Of a DNA stretch of 64,000 nt, positions 45,285-52,576 are shown one piece after another. Source of the stretch: Flavobacterium ardleyense. GTDB taxonomy: Bacteria > Bacteroidota > Bacteroidia > Flavobacteriales > Flavobacteriaceae. Position numbers and translations under genes: made by a program. Location of the stretch: positions 868,001-932,000 of the forward strand of contig NZ_CP137891.1 of assembly GCF_033547075.1 (NCBI RefSeq), read 5' to 3'. The number at the start of each line of letters is the position of its first letter. The stretch's first letter is position 1. A model generated the notes under the pieces. That model did not search any database, had not been told where the DNA came from, and worked only from the letters and a program-made list of their open reading frames with translations.

Positions 45285-45755
45285 TTATTTCCAAGTGTTA
45301 AATGGATTGTTGCTAATATATCCATTATAGTATTTTTCAACTCCAGTAACTTCTTCTCCGAGCCAAAGCGGCTTTTTAAAAAATTCATCTTCGGCAGCTA
45401 ATTCTACTTCTGCAATTACAAGACCTGCATTTTCTCTTTCAAAAACATCCACTTCGTAGGTGTGTTTTCCGTAGGGAATGCAATATCTCACTTTCTGAAT
45501 AATTCCAGGTTCACAGATAAAGAGTAATTTTTCAGCTTCGATCAGAGAAATTTCTTTCTCCCATTCAAATCGAGTGATGCCACTTTCGTTTCCCATTCCC
45601 TTGACCGTAATATAGCCCACTTGATCACTTATTCGTACTCTTACAGTGCGTTCGGGATCAGAATTTAAATAACCTTGTGCAATTACTTTTTTGGTTCCGT
45701 GTTCAAGTTTAAAGTCATTTGAAGTAACTAGAAACTTACGTTCAATTTCTTGCAT
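45285..45755 (-). CDS. CYTH domain protein (triphosphate tunnel metalloenzyme family)
   Basis: A 156-residue cytoplasmic protein. The start at 45755 gives MQEIERKFLVTS, containing the EIERKF signature (ExExK) of CYTH phosphatases, which act on triphosphates such as inorganic triphosphate or thiamine triphosphate in an eight-stranded tunnel. Other tunnel residues follow: RTVRVRISDQVGYITVKGMG, TRFEWEKEIS and YEVDVFERENAGLVIAEVEL. A longer frame from 45791 lacks family support at its start. The gene is divergent from dinB with 73 bases between and convergent with the efflux operon. Confidence 0.92.
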   Translation of the reverse strand: MQEIERKFLVTSNDFKLEHGTKKVIAQGYLNSDPERTVRVRISDQVGYITVKGMGNESGITRFEWEKEISLIEAEKLLFICEPGIIQKVRYCIPYGKHTYEVDVFERENAGLVIAEVELAAEDEFFKKPLWLGEEVTGVEKYYNGYISNNPFNTWK

Positions 45756-45816
45756 TATTTTGTAGGTTTTACAATTACAGAAGGGATGCAATTGTGGTTT
45801 AATACCAAAGATATTA

Positions 45817-45824
45817 TAAATTTG
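45817..45824 (+). promoter_or_regulatory. -7 box overlapping the dinB start
   Basis: TAAATTTG fits TAnnTTTG and ends four bases before ATG 45829. A transcript starting there would be leaderless or would begin translation at the second ATG, 45838. Confidence 0.5.
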
Positions 45825-45828
45825 CGTA

Positions 45829-46911
45829 ATGGAAGAGATGAATGTCGAGCGAAAAATAATTCACGTAGATATGGATGCATTTTATGCGTCGGTAGAGCAG
45901 ATGGACAATCCCGAATTGCGAGGCAAGGCATTGGCAGTTGGCGGAAATGAAAATCGTGGAGTTGTGGCTGCCGCAAGTTACGAAGCTCGAAAGTTTGGCG
46001 TTCGTAGTGCGCTTAGCTCAGTTCTAGCCAAGAAATACTGTCCAGATTTAATTTTTGTAAAGCCGCGATTTGAACGTTACAAAGAAATTTCTCAACAGAT
46101 ACGCGCCATTTTTTACGACTACACAGATTTGGTAGAGCCATTGTCGCTTGACGAAGCCTATCTTGATGTCACTTACAATAAGAAGAATAATCCTAGTGCG
46201 TCGCTTATCGCTAAAGAAATTCGGGATAGAATTTTGAATGAAGTCGGACTTCCAGCTTCGGCGGGAATTTCTTGCAATAAATTTATCGCCAAAATTGCTT
46301 CGGATTTTAATAAACCAAATGGTCAGAAAACTGTTCCGCCCGAGGAAGTAGAAAGTTTTGTAGAAGTGCTGCCAATTCGGAAATTCCACGGCGTAGGAAA
46401 AGTCACCACCGAAAAGATGTTTAGCTTGGGAATCTTTACTGGACTGGATTTAAAAAATAAATCAATTGAATTTTTGGAGAAGAATTTCGGAAACTCCGCC
46501 CAATATTACCACGACGTAGCAAGGGGAATTCACCACAGTACGGTCAAATCTTCCCGCATTGCCAAGAGTGTGGCCGCCGAGCATACTTTCGATGAGAACT
46601 TATCGTCAGAAGTTTTTATGGCCGATAAATTGGCCGAAATTGCCCTTCAGGTGGAGAAGCGAATCCAAAAACACAATGTCGCCGGAAAGACGGTGACGCT
46701 CAAGATTAAATATTCAGATTTCACTACCCAAACCAGAAGCAAGACCTTGCCCTTTTATATTTCGGATGCTGCGATGCTACTTGAGACCGCCAAGAATCTG
46801 TTGTATCAGGACGTTTTAAAGGATTCAGTGCGACTATTGGGGATTTCACTCACAAACCTTAACACCAACGAAAAAAAGGCGGTGGCGGTTCAGTTGAAGT
46901 TTGAGTTTTAA
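45829..46911 (+). CDS. dinB: DNA polymerase IV (Y family)
   Basis: An error-prone translesion polymerase of 360 residues. Palm motifs are intact: IIHVDMDAFYASVEQ (catalytic Asp14 and Asp16 counted from ATG 45829) and EPLSLDEAYLDVT (Asp108, Glu109). The fingers and thumb follow (SAGISCNKFIAKIASDFNKP; RKFHGVGKVTTEKMFSLGIF, a helix-hairpin-helix) and then the little-finger domain (KTVTLKIKYSDFTTQTRSKT). The C-terminus KKAVAVQLKFEF lacks an obvious long clamp-binding tail. ATG 45838 (MNVERKIIHVD) is an equally plausible start given the promoter position. A family A repeat follows in place of a visible terminator. Confidence 0.95.
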   Translation: MEEMNVERKIIHVDMDAFYASVEQMDNPELRGKALAVGGNENRGVVAAASYEARKFGVRSALSSVLAKKYCPDLIFVKPRFERYKEISQQIRAIFYDYTDLVEPLSLDEAYLDVTYNKKNNPSASLIAKEIRDRILNEVGLPASAGISCNKFIAKIASDFNKPNGQKTVPPEEVESFVEVLPIRKFHGVGKVTTEKMFSLGIFTGLDLKNKSIEFLEKNFGNSAQYYHDVARGIHHSTVKSSRIAKSVAAEHTFDENLSSEVFMADKLAEIALQVEKRIQKHNVAGKTVTLKIKYSDFTTQTRSKTLPFYISDAAMLLETAKNLLYQDVLKDSVRLLGISLTNLNTNEKKAVAVQLKFEF

Positions 46912-46954
46912 ACAAGTCCTAAAATAGTTGTAATTTCCAAATGACGTTTTCTTT

Positions 46955-47145
46955 TTGGGCGGCTTGCGGCTGTTTCATTCTTCACAGCCACAACCGGGTC
47001 TTCTGCTGTATCTTTGCTGCTAGCACGATTTATTTTCAAAAGAATATCTGGTTATTATGTGCTTACAAGAATTGAAATCAGCAGCAAAGGATGTGCTTCG
47101 CCAGTTCGCTTCGCTCGGGTCGCTGCAACCCCTGCCGCAAAACCT
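46955..47145 (-). repeat. Family A dispersed hairpin element, long-loop form, between dinB and the IS
   Basis: CTTTGCTGC (47012-47020) pairs with GCAGCAAAG (47081-47089) across 60 bases. The downstream arm is altered to GGATGTGCTTCGCCAGTTCG, as in the copy at 49215, so these two form a subgroup. The rest of the gap to the IS shows no gene. Confidence 0.7.
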
Positions 47146-47421
47146 CCGAGATTCACATAAATTTTTAAATTTTTGGTAATCTTCGTTTTATTGGTTTTTT
47201 GTAAGTAAACAATGCCACTTTGTTTGAGAATACCTTTTTGTAATAAGGTTCAAAATTTAAATTTTTTGCGGAATCCAAGCTGCCCTAAGGCACATTTTCC
47301 TCAGTTACCATTTTCCGCATTTGATATTCTAATTGTAACTCATAATTTTTACCATACTCCTAGTTTAGCCCCCGATAAGTTCGGAGTGTTATTTTAAATT
47401 TCAAACTTATATATTTGAGAT

Positions 47422-47733
47422 ATGAAATACAAGAAATGGACTTTAGATCAGAAGCTAGAAATATTAGCTAGTTCAGAAGAAATAGGTATTGTGGAGGCTT
47501 GCCGCAAATATGGCGTTAGTACAGGTACTTTATATAATTGGAAGAAAAAGCATGAGCATAAAGGAGAGGCTGGCTTAAAAGTGACATACGATACTAAAAC
47601 GAAGGAGCATAAAGAAGTGGTTGAGGAAAATCGTATTCTGCGTAAGCTCTTAAGCGATCGGGAAATTGAGTTGGAAGTACAAAGAGAGCTTTTAAAAAAA
47701 AAGTTTGGGACATCCGATCCAAGAAAGATTTAG
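47422..47733 (+). CDS. IS3-family transposase OrfA
   Basis: A 103-residue DNA-binding protein of the IS3 OrfA type. It has a helix-turn-helix: KWTLDQKLEILASSEEIGIV, EACRKYGVSTGTLYNWKKKH, then a leucine-zipper-like helix (VVEENRILRKLLSDREIELE) used for dimerisation with OrfAB. OrfA binds the terminal repeats and moderates transposition. Zero-frame translation ends KKKFGTSDPRKI. In the -1 frame from the A-run at 47694-47702 it continues KKVWDIRSKKDLVD into orfB, which shows the frameshift site. Confidence 0.92.
   Translation: MKYKKWTLDQKLEILASSEEIGIVEACRKYGVSTGTLYNWKKKHEHKGEAGLKVTYDTKTKEHKEVVEENRILRKLLSDREIELEVQRELLKKKFGTSDPRKI
47697..47703 (+). promoter_or_regulatory. Programmed -1 frameshift site in the IS3 transposase
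   Basis: A-AAA-AAG in the orfA frame within a run of nine As; orfB is in the -1 frame relative to orfA, as required. Confidence 0.8.
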
Positions 47734-47783
47734 TAGACATTATCTATGCGAAGTATAAATGTAGTAAAGCTAAAATCATAAAG

Positions 47784-48629
47784 ATGGTAGGCATAGTTGC
47801 CAGTAGCTATTATAGGAAGCCTAGCCTTGGTCGAAAAGGAAATACTGCCACAACAACCACTTTTCATCAAACTAAAGGTTTTGTAAGCCAGTGCGTGGTT
47901 GTAAAGTCTATTAAAAAGATATTAAAACACGAATTTATAGACTGTGGTTATCGACTGATGACTAGCTACTTAAAAAGAGATGGCTACAAGATAAATCATA
48001 AAAAACTATACCGAATTATGAAAGAGGAAGGTCTATTAAAACTCGAGAATAGAATTAGTAGAAGTGGTTCTGGTCGTAAATTCGTGAAGTTTAGAAAGGT
48101 TTATACCTCGAGACCTTTGCAATGTCTAGAGATGGATATTAAAATGGTGTGGGTGCCAAATGTTGGTAAAAATGCTTATTTACTATCTATAATTGATGTT
48201 CATACTAGAAGAATTTTAATAGATTATTTTTCTTTCACTATAAAACAAAATCATGTTATAGAATTGCTTTCACAACTCTTTGAAGACTATCAATATCCTG
48301 AAAGTGTCGTTATTAGAAGCGATAATGGAAGTCAGTTTATAGCTAAAAGTGTGCGCGAGTATTTAGGTTTGATAGGTGTCCAGCAGGAATTCACCCACGT
48401 TGCAACACCAGAAGAAAACGCTCATATAGAAGCTTATCATGGTATTCTAAAGAAAGAAGTATTCGCCAGGTTCGACTATCGCACGTTTGGAGAAATCGAG
48501 CAAATATTAAAACGATTTGTACCATTTTACAACAATCAAAGGCTTCACGGACTTTTAGGAAGAATAACTCCTATGGAGAAATGGAGCGCTGATAAACATC
48601 TAATTTTAATGAAAAAATTAACCGCATAA
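47784..48629 (+). CDS. IS3-family transposase OrfB (DDE integrase domain)
   Basis: The catalytic part of the transposase, 281 residues from ATG 47784, but probably made mostly as the OrfAB fusion: the frame is open upstream to the slippery site at 47697 (DLVDIIYAKYKCSKAKIIKM). It has an HTH_21 region (YRLMTSYLKRDGYKINHKKL) and the retroviral-integrase-type DDE triad: LEMDIKMVW, VIRSDNGSQFIAKS and EENAHIEAYHGILKKEV, spaced as in IS3 elements. No stop or frameshift damages the frame, so the element may be active. Confidence 0.93.
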   Translation: MVGIVASSYYRKPSLGRKGNTATTTTFHQTKGFVSQCVVVKSIKKILKHEFIDCGYRLMTSYLKRDGYKINHKKLYRIMKEEGLLKLENRISRSGSGRKFVKFRKVYTSRPLQCLEMDIKMVWVPNVGKNAYLLSIIDVHTRRILIDYFSFTIKQNHVIELLSQLFEDYQYPESVVIRSDNGSQFIAKSVREYLGLIGVQQEFTHVATPEENAHIEAYHGILKKEVFARFDYRTFGEIEQILKRFVPFYNNQRLHGLLGRITPMEKWSADKHLILMKKLTA

Positions 48630-48671
48630 TTAATAATCGAAATTTAGAATAATACTCTTGTTTTATAGGGG

Positions 48672-49178
48672 TCAAAACAACTCCAACTCGTAATTATAAT
48701 TCCAAATTCCCGATCTATATTTCAATTGAAAAGGTACTTCAAAATATTTTGAACTTTTAGCTTCTATAAATATCGCATTTTCTAGAGCGATATATTTTTT
48801 GTAAAAGGCATCTGACTTTTGCGTTTCTTTTTGTCCAAATTCGTTATTAGAGACACCTTCAATTTTTTTCATCGCTATGTTTATACCTCTCATTTGTACC
48901 GTATCACGGCCATTCAAAATAATCGGTTTTAAAATAATACTATTGTTAAAAGCTGGAGTGAAGTCGGGGTAGTCATAGAATCGATTTGTGTCCATACTAA
49001 AAAAATAGTTCTCGTGCGAATTATTAATCAAAAGCACCTTCAAGGTAGAATCTCTATTACTATGAAAAGGTTCGATTAGAAAAAATACATCATCAGGATT
49101 TTGTGTTTTCTTATTACAAGAAAGCATCAGTAATAATAGTGAGATTAATAAAGGTGTATTCTTTAAATTCATAGACAT
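48672..49178 (-). CDS. Lipoprotein of unknown function, 3' end formed by IS insertion
   Basis: A 168-residue lipoprotein. MNLKNTPLLISLLLLMLSCN (second ATG, at 49172) is a lipoprotein signal with lipobox MLSC; the first ATG at 49178 adds only two residues. The mature part is a beta-rich domain I do not recognise (LKVLLINNSHENYFFSMDTN; SSKYFEVPFQLKYRSGIWNY). Its last residues are NYNYELELF, and the stop TGA is the first three bases of the reversed IS end (TGACCCC). The original C-terminus has therefore probably been cut off; how much is lost is unknown. Confidence 0.7.
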   Translation of the reverse strand: MSMNLKNTPLLISLLLLMLSCNKKTQNPDDVFFLIEPFHSNRDSTLKVLLINNSHENYFFSMDTNRFYDYPDFTPAFNNSIILKPIILNGRDTVQMRGINIAMKKIEGVSNNEFGQKETQKSDAFYKKYIALENAIFIEAKSSKYFEVPFQLKYRSGIWNYNYELELF

Positions 49179-49214
49179 TCAATTTCATATAAATATAAGA
49201 TGTAATCTTTAAAT

Positions 49215-49380
49215 AATGATCTCTTTTTGGGCGGCTAGTGGCTGTTTCATTCATCAAAGCGACAATCGGGTCTTCCGCTATATCATTGATGCTTCAAGAT
49301 TTGTGTAAAGATTCAAGTAGCAGCCAATGATGTGGTACGCCAGTTCACTTCGCTCAGGTCGCTGCAAACCCTGCTACAAA
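49215..49380 (-). repeat. Family A dispersed hairpin element, degenerate
   Basis: Same frame as the copy at 46955 (GGGCGGCTAGTGGCTGTTTC; GTACGCCAGTTCACTTCGC). The inner stem has changed to ATCATTG (49282-49288) and CAATGAT (49325-49331), still complementary. It fills the 325-base gap between the two lipoprotein genes, where nothing else is seen apart from a TTATTATTATTATTA microsatellite near 49455. Confidence 0.6.
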
Positions 49381-49503
49381 ATTTTCAAGATGCACGGAAT
49401 TCTTGAAATGACTAATTATTATCTTAAAATAACTATAGATTTTATTTAAAATCATCATTATTATTATTATTATTAAATTTGTTACTCAATAAAATCGAAC
49501 ATT

Positions 49504-49908
49504 ATGAAAGCCTTACTTTACATTCCATTAATTTGCCTTATTCTTTTCAGTTGCTCTAAAGATGAAAATGATTTAAAATCCTCCACAACAGTTGTTGGAA
49601 AGTGGAAACAAATAGAGACTTATCAAAGTGATGGCGGTTCGGGTCCAACTTGGTCGCCTATTTCCAACGGCTACACATTAGAGTTTTTAGATAACGGAAC
49701 ATTTACCGCAACAAAGTTTGCCGATTGCCAAGCTGGTACTTACAGCGTGTCTACCTCAAATCAAATAGTAATGGTTTATAGCTGCGAAAATTTTACTACC
49801 AACGATTTGCAACAAATAGAATCTCTATCAGGATCACAAATAATCTTAAAACCAATAGATGCACAATGTGATGAAGGCTGCGCAGAAAAATTTCAGCGAA
49901 TTCAGTAA
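49504..49908 (+). CDS. Lipocalin-like domain lipoprotein
   Basis: A 134-residue lipoprotein: MKALLYIPLICLILFSCSKD is the signal with lipobox LFSC. The mature part is a small lipocalin-like beta-barrel, with the opening VVGKWKQIETYQSDGGSG typical of the Bacteroidetes lipocalin-like/DUF4923 type and the strand GYTLEFLDNGTFTATKF. Four cysteines (DCQAG, SCENF, QCDEGC) may form disulfides in the periplasm. Function is unknown; such proteins are abundant and variable in flavobacteria. It is monocistronic with its own terminator and lies in a repeat-rich stretch. Confidence 0.82.
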   Translation: MKALLYIPLICLILFSCSKDENDLKSSTTVVGKWKQIETYQSDGGSGPTWSPISNGYTLEFLDNGTFTATKFADCQAGTYSVSTSNQIVMVYSCENFTTNDLQQIESLSGSQIILKPIDAQCDEGCAEKFQRIQ

Positions 49909-49937
49909 ATGAAACCTTATTATACTGAATTATGATA

Positions 49938-49979
49938 TAAAAAACGGATAATTTCTCTTTTAAGAAATTGTCCGTTTTT
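49938..49979 (+). terminator. Terminator of the lipocalin-like gene
   Basis: AAAAACGGATAATTTCT and AGAAATTGTCCGTTTTT pair with one mismatch around CTTTTA. The terminator and the family A fragment after it are duplicated at 52392-52530. Confidence 0.85.
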
Positions 49980-50008
49980 CATTTATAAGCGCAATGTTGA
50001 TTTAAAAA

Positions 50009-50072
50009 GTAGTGCCACAACTCGGATGGGTGCGGCATCTTTTTGCGAGACTGCCTTCTTTATTGCCGCTAC
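50009..50072 (+). repeat. Family A element, 5' half only
   Basis: CTCGGATGGGTGCGGCATC followed by TTTTTGCGAGACTGC matches the 5' half of the copy at 52465; the 3' half (ATACAGTGGACAGC) is missing where a T9SS gene remnant begins. Confidence 0.65.
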
Positions 50073-50088
50073 TTTCAAAACCCTTAAA

Positions 50089-50250
50089 CTACTTCTTCAC
50101 AAATTTCTGTTTTAGCACCTTGTTATCTTTATCTGTAAGCACCAAAATATAAATTCCATTGGCCAAAGCTGAAGCATCCAATTGCGCTTGTTGCAAACCG
50201 TATTGAATCGATAATTTTATTTCTGGAGTTTTATTAAAAAGTTGCTGTAG
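50089..50250 (-). pseudogene. 3' remnant of a T9SS-exported protein gene
   Basis: The minus strand encodes SIQYGLQQAQLDASALANGI, then YILVLTDKDNKVLKQKFVKK and a stop: the last part of a type A T9SS sorting domain. Upstream the frame runs into a palindromic repeat at 50257 and no signal peptide or body remains. It is the tail of a lost gene. Confidence 0.7.
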
Positions 50251-50256
50251 TATATT

Positions 50257-50405
50257 GATATCCTACAAGGTTTTTTTTCAAACCTTGTAGGATATCGTTA
50301 ACGCAAGAAATTCATAAAAGTCTTCCAATACTGAGATTTCAATAAGTTAAAACTAACTAATAGATCGTAGCAATTATACCTACAAGGTTTTGAAAACCTT
50401 GCAGG
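50257..50405. repeat. CCTACAAGGTTT palindromes (two copies)
   Basis: At 50257-50296 GATATCCTACAAGGTTT and AAACCTTGTAGGATATC are a perfect 17-base inverted repeat with a six-base loop. At 50379-50405 a smaller version, CCTACAAGGTTTT against AAAACCTTGCAGG, has one mismatch. This palindrome type is common between genes in Bacteroidetes. Confidence 0.8.
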
Positions 50406-50501
50406 AAAGTCGACGATAAATAATGCTTTGTTTCGAAGAGGACAGAGAGATGGAGAGTTTAACATTATTTTTGTGTTGTTGGCAATTGCTTGCAATTTCC
50501 T

Positions 50502-50620
50502 TGAAGTGCTTCAACCGAAGACAAATCAAAACAATACGATATCTATTTTTTGAGCGGTCTGTATGTATTCGGCGAAAGCCAGAATCTATAAAAAGGAAAT
50601 TCTACTTAGCAAAGTTTTTA
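50502..50620 (+). repeat. Family B repeat, copy 3
   Basis: CTTCAACCGAAGACAAATCA, then ATTCGGCGAAAGCCAGAATC, matches the core of the 38-kb array and the copy at 51871. The gap 49909-50832 holds only repeats and the T9SS remnant. Confidence 0.65.
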
Positions 50621-50832
50621 CCACGTTCTACAATTTGAGACAATATCTGCAAGGATTTTTAAAACTGGAATATTTTATGCGATAATAGGCTAAACTACTT
50701 TAAAGGTAAACTTGAATATATATTTGGAAAGTTCTTTAGACGAACTGACGTTGGGCATCATAAAAAATTACACTATAAAGTTCTACAAAATATGAAACTA
50801 TTTTATTATGTTTGTATTAAATAATCTGAACT

Positions 50833-51171
50833 TTGAATTTATTAAACAAAAGAAAACTTTTAAAACTTGAAAAAAAGAATCAAGGGAATAAGCAGTTGTC
50901 TGAAGCAATAAAAAAATTAATTGAAGATATTGAGAATGCCGAATGGAAAAATCCTCTTGAAATAAAAGAGGCGAGACCTGATGCTGACAATGTTCATCCA
51001 GACGGCTTTTATTTTTTTAATATTAATATTCACAGAACAATGATTTTAATCGTATTTGAGGACTCAGATGCCTCAATAGTTTGGACCGGAAATCATCAAG
51101 AATATGATCAAACTTTTAAAGGCAATAAAAACACAATAGAAAAATGGTTGAGAAACCAAAATCTAATTTAA
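50833..51171 (+). CDS. HigB-like mRNA interferase toxin
   Basis: A 112-residue small basic protein of the RelE/HigB type that would cleave mRNA at the ribosome. The start is a TTG at 50833. Conserved features are the WKNPLEIKEARPDADNVH segment, the strand FYFFNINIHRTMILIVFE and the end IVWTGNHQEYDQTF, corresponding to the G-x-H-x-x-Y-D motif of HigB. The toxin gene precedes the antitoxin, the order typical of higBA, with only two bases between stop and ATG. Both frames are intact, unlike the dead pair near 20.8 kb. Confidence 0.78.
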   Translation: MNLLNKRKLLKLEKKNQGNKQLSEAIKKLIEDIENAEWKNPLEIKEARPDADNVHPDGFYFFNINIHRTMILIVFEDSDASIVWTGNHQEYDQTFKGNKNTIEKWLRNQNLI

Positions 51172-51173
51172 TT

Positions 51174-51722
51174 ATGGAAAAATTTTCAATTCAAAATATA
51201 GAAAAAATCAGCTCTTTAGAAAGTGAATTAGAAGTTGAAAAAGCAAGCGATTTATTTTTAAAATTAAGAGTTTTAGCTAAAGAAAATGAATCTTATAAGG
51301 TTTTGAGAAAACACTTGTCAAAGTTAATTAAAGACTATGAAGATAAGCATTGGTCAAATACTGAGGTTATTAGCAACGAACAAATTGAGAAAAGTGATTT
51401 AGCCGAAAAAATTGTTCAAGCCGAAAATGAGTTCTACTCAAAAAGAAAACAAATCATTCGCGAAAAACTTAAAGACAGCGGATTAAATCAAAGTGATTTG
51501 GCGAAAATTTTGGGACACAGAAAAGGCTATATTTCTGAATTAATTAATGGAATTAGACCATTTTCAAAAGATGATTTGGTCATAATAAATCGTCTTTTCA
51601 AAATCGAGCTTGAACTATTAATTCCAACTTTTATAAAAGAAGAACAGGTTATACATATTAGAAAAACTTTAAAATCAATTCCAAAAAATAAAATAATACT
51701 TTCTAAACACATTCTGAATTAA
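51174..51722 (+). CDS. HigA-like antitoxin with XRE helix-turn-helix
   Basis: A 182-residue protein starting at ATG 51174 (MEKFSIQNIEKISSL); an ATG at 51144 lies inside the toxin gene. The N-terminal part (KASDLFLKLRVLAKENESYK) is the toxin-binding region expected of the HigA type. Residues about 100-145 are the XRE domain: REKLKDSGLNQSDLAKILGH, RKGYISELINGIRPFSKDDL. It should neutralise the toxin and repress the operon. The C-terminal tail is basic and hydrophobic. No terminator is seen close by. Confidence 0.82.
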   Translation: MEKFSIQNIEKISSLESELEVEKASDLFLKLRVLAKENESYKVLRKHLSKLIKDYEDKHWSNTEVISNEQIEKSDLAEKIVQAENEFYSKRKQIIREKLKDSGLNQSDLAKILGHRKGYISELINGIRPFSKDDLVIINRLFKIELELLIPTFIKEEQVIHIRKTLKSIPKNKIILSKHILN

Positions 51723-51870
51723 ATTTGAGGAAGTTACATTGCCCAATATCGTTTTTAAGCTATGGCTTGGTCTGTATTTATTTGGAAAATTTATGGATTT
51801 TCTAAAACCAGTTTATATTTTGAAAGTTTAGTGCTAAAGCATGCCACAGCTCATATACATACACGTTGTG

Positions 51871-52165
51871 CCTTCAACTTCCGTACATCCTTCAACAGAA
51901 GACAAATCAAAACTTTACACTATCCATTTTTCGCGCACTTTATATGTAATCGACGAAAGCCAGAATTTATTCTAATTAAGTTTAGTATAAAGAGGAATTC
52001 ATATTTAGCAAGAAATAAAATTGAGTCACAGATGCGATTGCGTCTCCCGATAGCTATCGGGATCGCAATGACGCCGCGTCTGGTGTTGGTGAACACAACG
52101 ACAATTCATAAAATTTATCGTCACTTTAGACCTCCCCTTCCTTCGGAGGGGGTTGGGGGGGAGGA
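51871..52165. repeat. Family B copy 4 and palindromes downstream of higA-like
   Basis: The 850-base gap 51723-52576 has no gene. Family B copy 4 is at 51871-52015 (GAAGACAAATCAAAACTTTA; AATCGACGAAAGCCAGAAT). A perfect 18-base palindrome, TCCCGATAGCTATCGGGA, is at 52045-52062, flanked by ATTGCG and CGCAAT. CTCCCCTTCCTTCGGAGG with GGGTTGGGGGGGAGG is at 52132-52165. Another inverted repeat, ACTCAATTCGGGACG against CGCCCCGAGTT, is near 52288-52318. Confidence 0.65.
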
Positions 52166-52391
52166 TGATGATAAGTTTGTGTGTAAGGTTTGCGAGTAAA
52201 CTCTGAGTATTATTGAAATTTGCCAGTAAAATTTTTAACCAACTATTATACTTGCATTGCTACGCTCAAGAGCTATAATGCTGTCAACTCAATTCGGGAC
52301 GCACCGCGCCCCGAGTTCAAAAAGCTAGATAAAATTACTGTAATGTTATTTGGCAGATCATCTAAAGATGTTCACAGAAAATCGCATAAAA

Positions 52392-52430
52392 AAAATGGAC
52401 AATTCCTTTTTTAAGAAATTGTCCATTTTA
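52392..52430 (+). terminator. Orphan terminator hairpin
   Basis: AAAATGGACAATTCC and GAAATTGTCCATTTTA form a stem much like the terminator at 49938. No gene ends nearby; it seems to have been copied together with the family A element that follows. Confidence 0.6.
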
Positions 52431-52464
52431 TATTTTTAACTAAAGTGTTGATTTAAAAACTAAT

Positions 52465-52552
52465 GCCCTAGCCCGGATGGGAACGGCATCCTTTTGCGAG
52501 ACTGCTTTTTGCGGGCTCGCAAAAGATACAGTGGACAGCCGGATTAGCTCCA
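52465..52552 (+). repeat. Family A dispersed hairpin element, best-preserved copy
   Basis: Left arm GCCCTAGCCCGGATGGGAAC then GGCATC; stem CTTTTGCGAG (52491-52500) with CTCGCAAAAG (52516-52525), ten perfect pairs around a 15-base loop; right arm ATACAGTGGACAGCCGGATT then AGCTCC. Confidence 0.8.
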
Positions 52553-52576
52553 AAAAATTCTTATTTCAATAGAGAA

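Larger units (their letters stand above)
47366..48674 (+). mobile_element. IS3-family insertion sequence, apparently complete
   Basis: About 1.31 kb with two overlapping-type frames (orfA and orfB) and imperfect terminal inverted repeats of about 35 bases. The left end starts TAGCCCCCGATAAG (47366-47401, ending TTATTTTAAATTT). The right end (48640-48674) reads, reversed, TGACCCCTATAAAAC and also ends in TATTCTAAATTT. A slippery heptamer A-AAA-AAG at 47697-47703 lets orfA shift into the orfB frame, making the OrfAB transposase. I could not recognise a target duplication. The right end forms the stop codon of the neighbouring minus-strand lipoprotein. Confidence 0.85.

Noticed and set aside
50423..50638. 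Open frame of 71 codons in the gap before the HigB-like gene
   Set aside because: It runs through family B copy 3; similar sequence at 38 kb and 51.9 kb is not open in the same frame, so it is repeat DNA.
52220..52414. Open frame of 64 codons before the BI-1 gene
   Set aside because: It covers an inverted repeat (ACTCAATTCGGGACG type) and repeat-rich DNA and has no plausible protein features.
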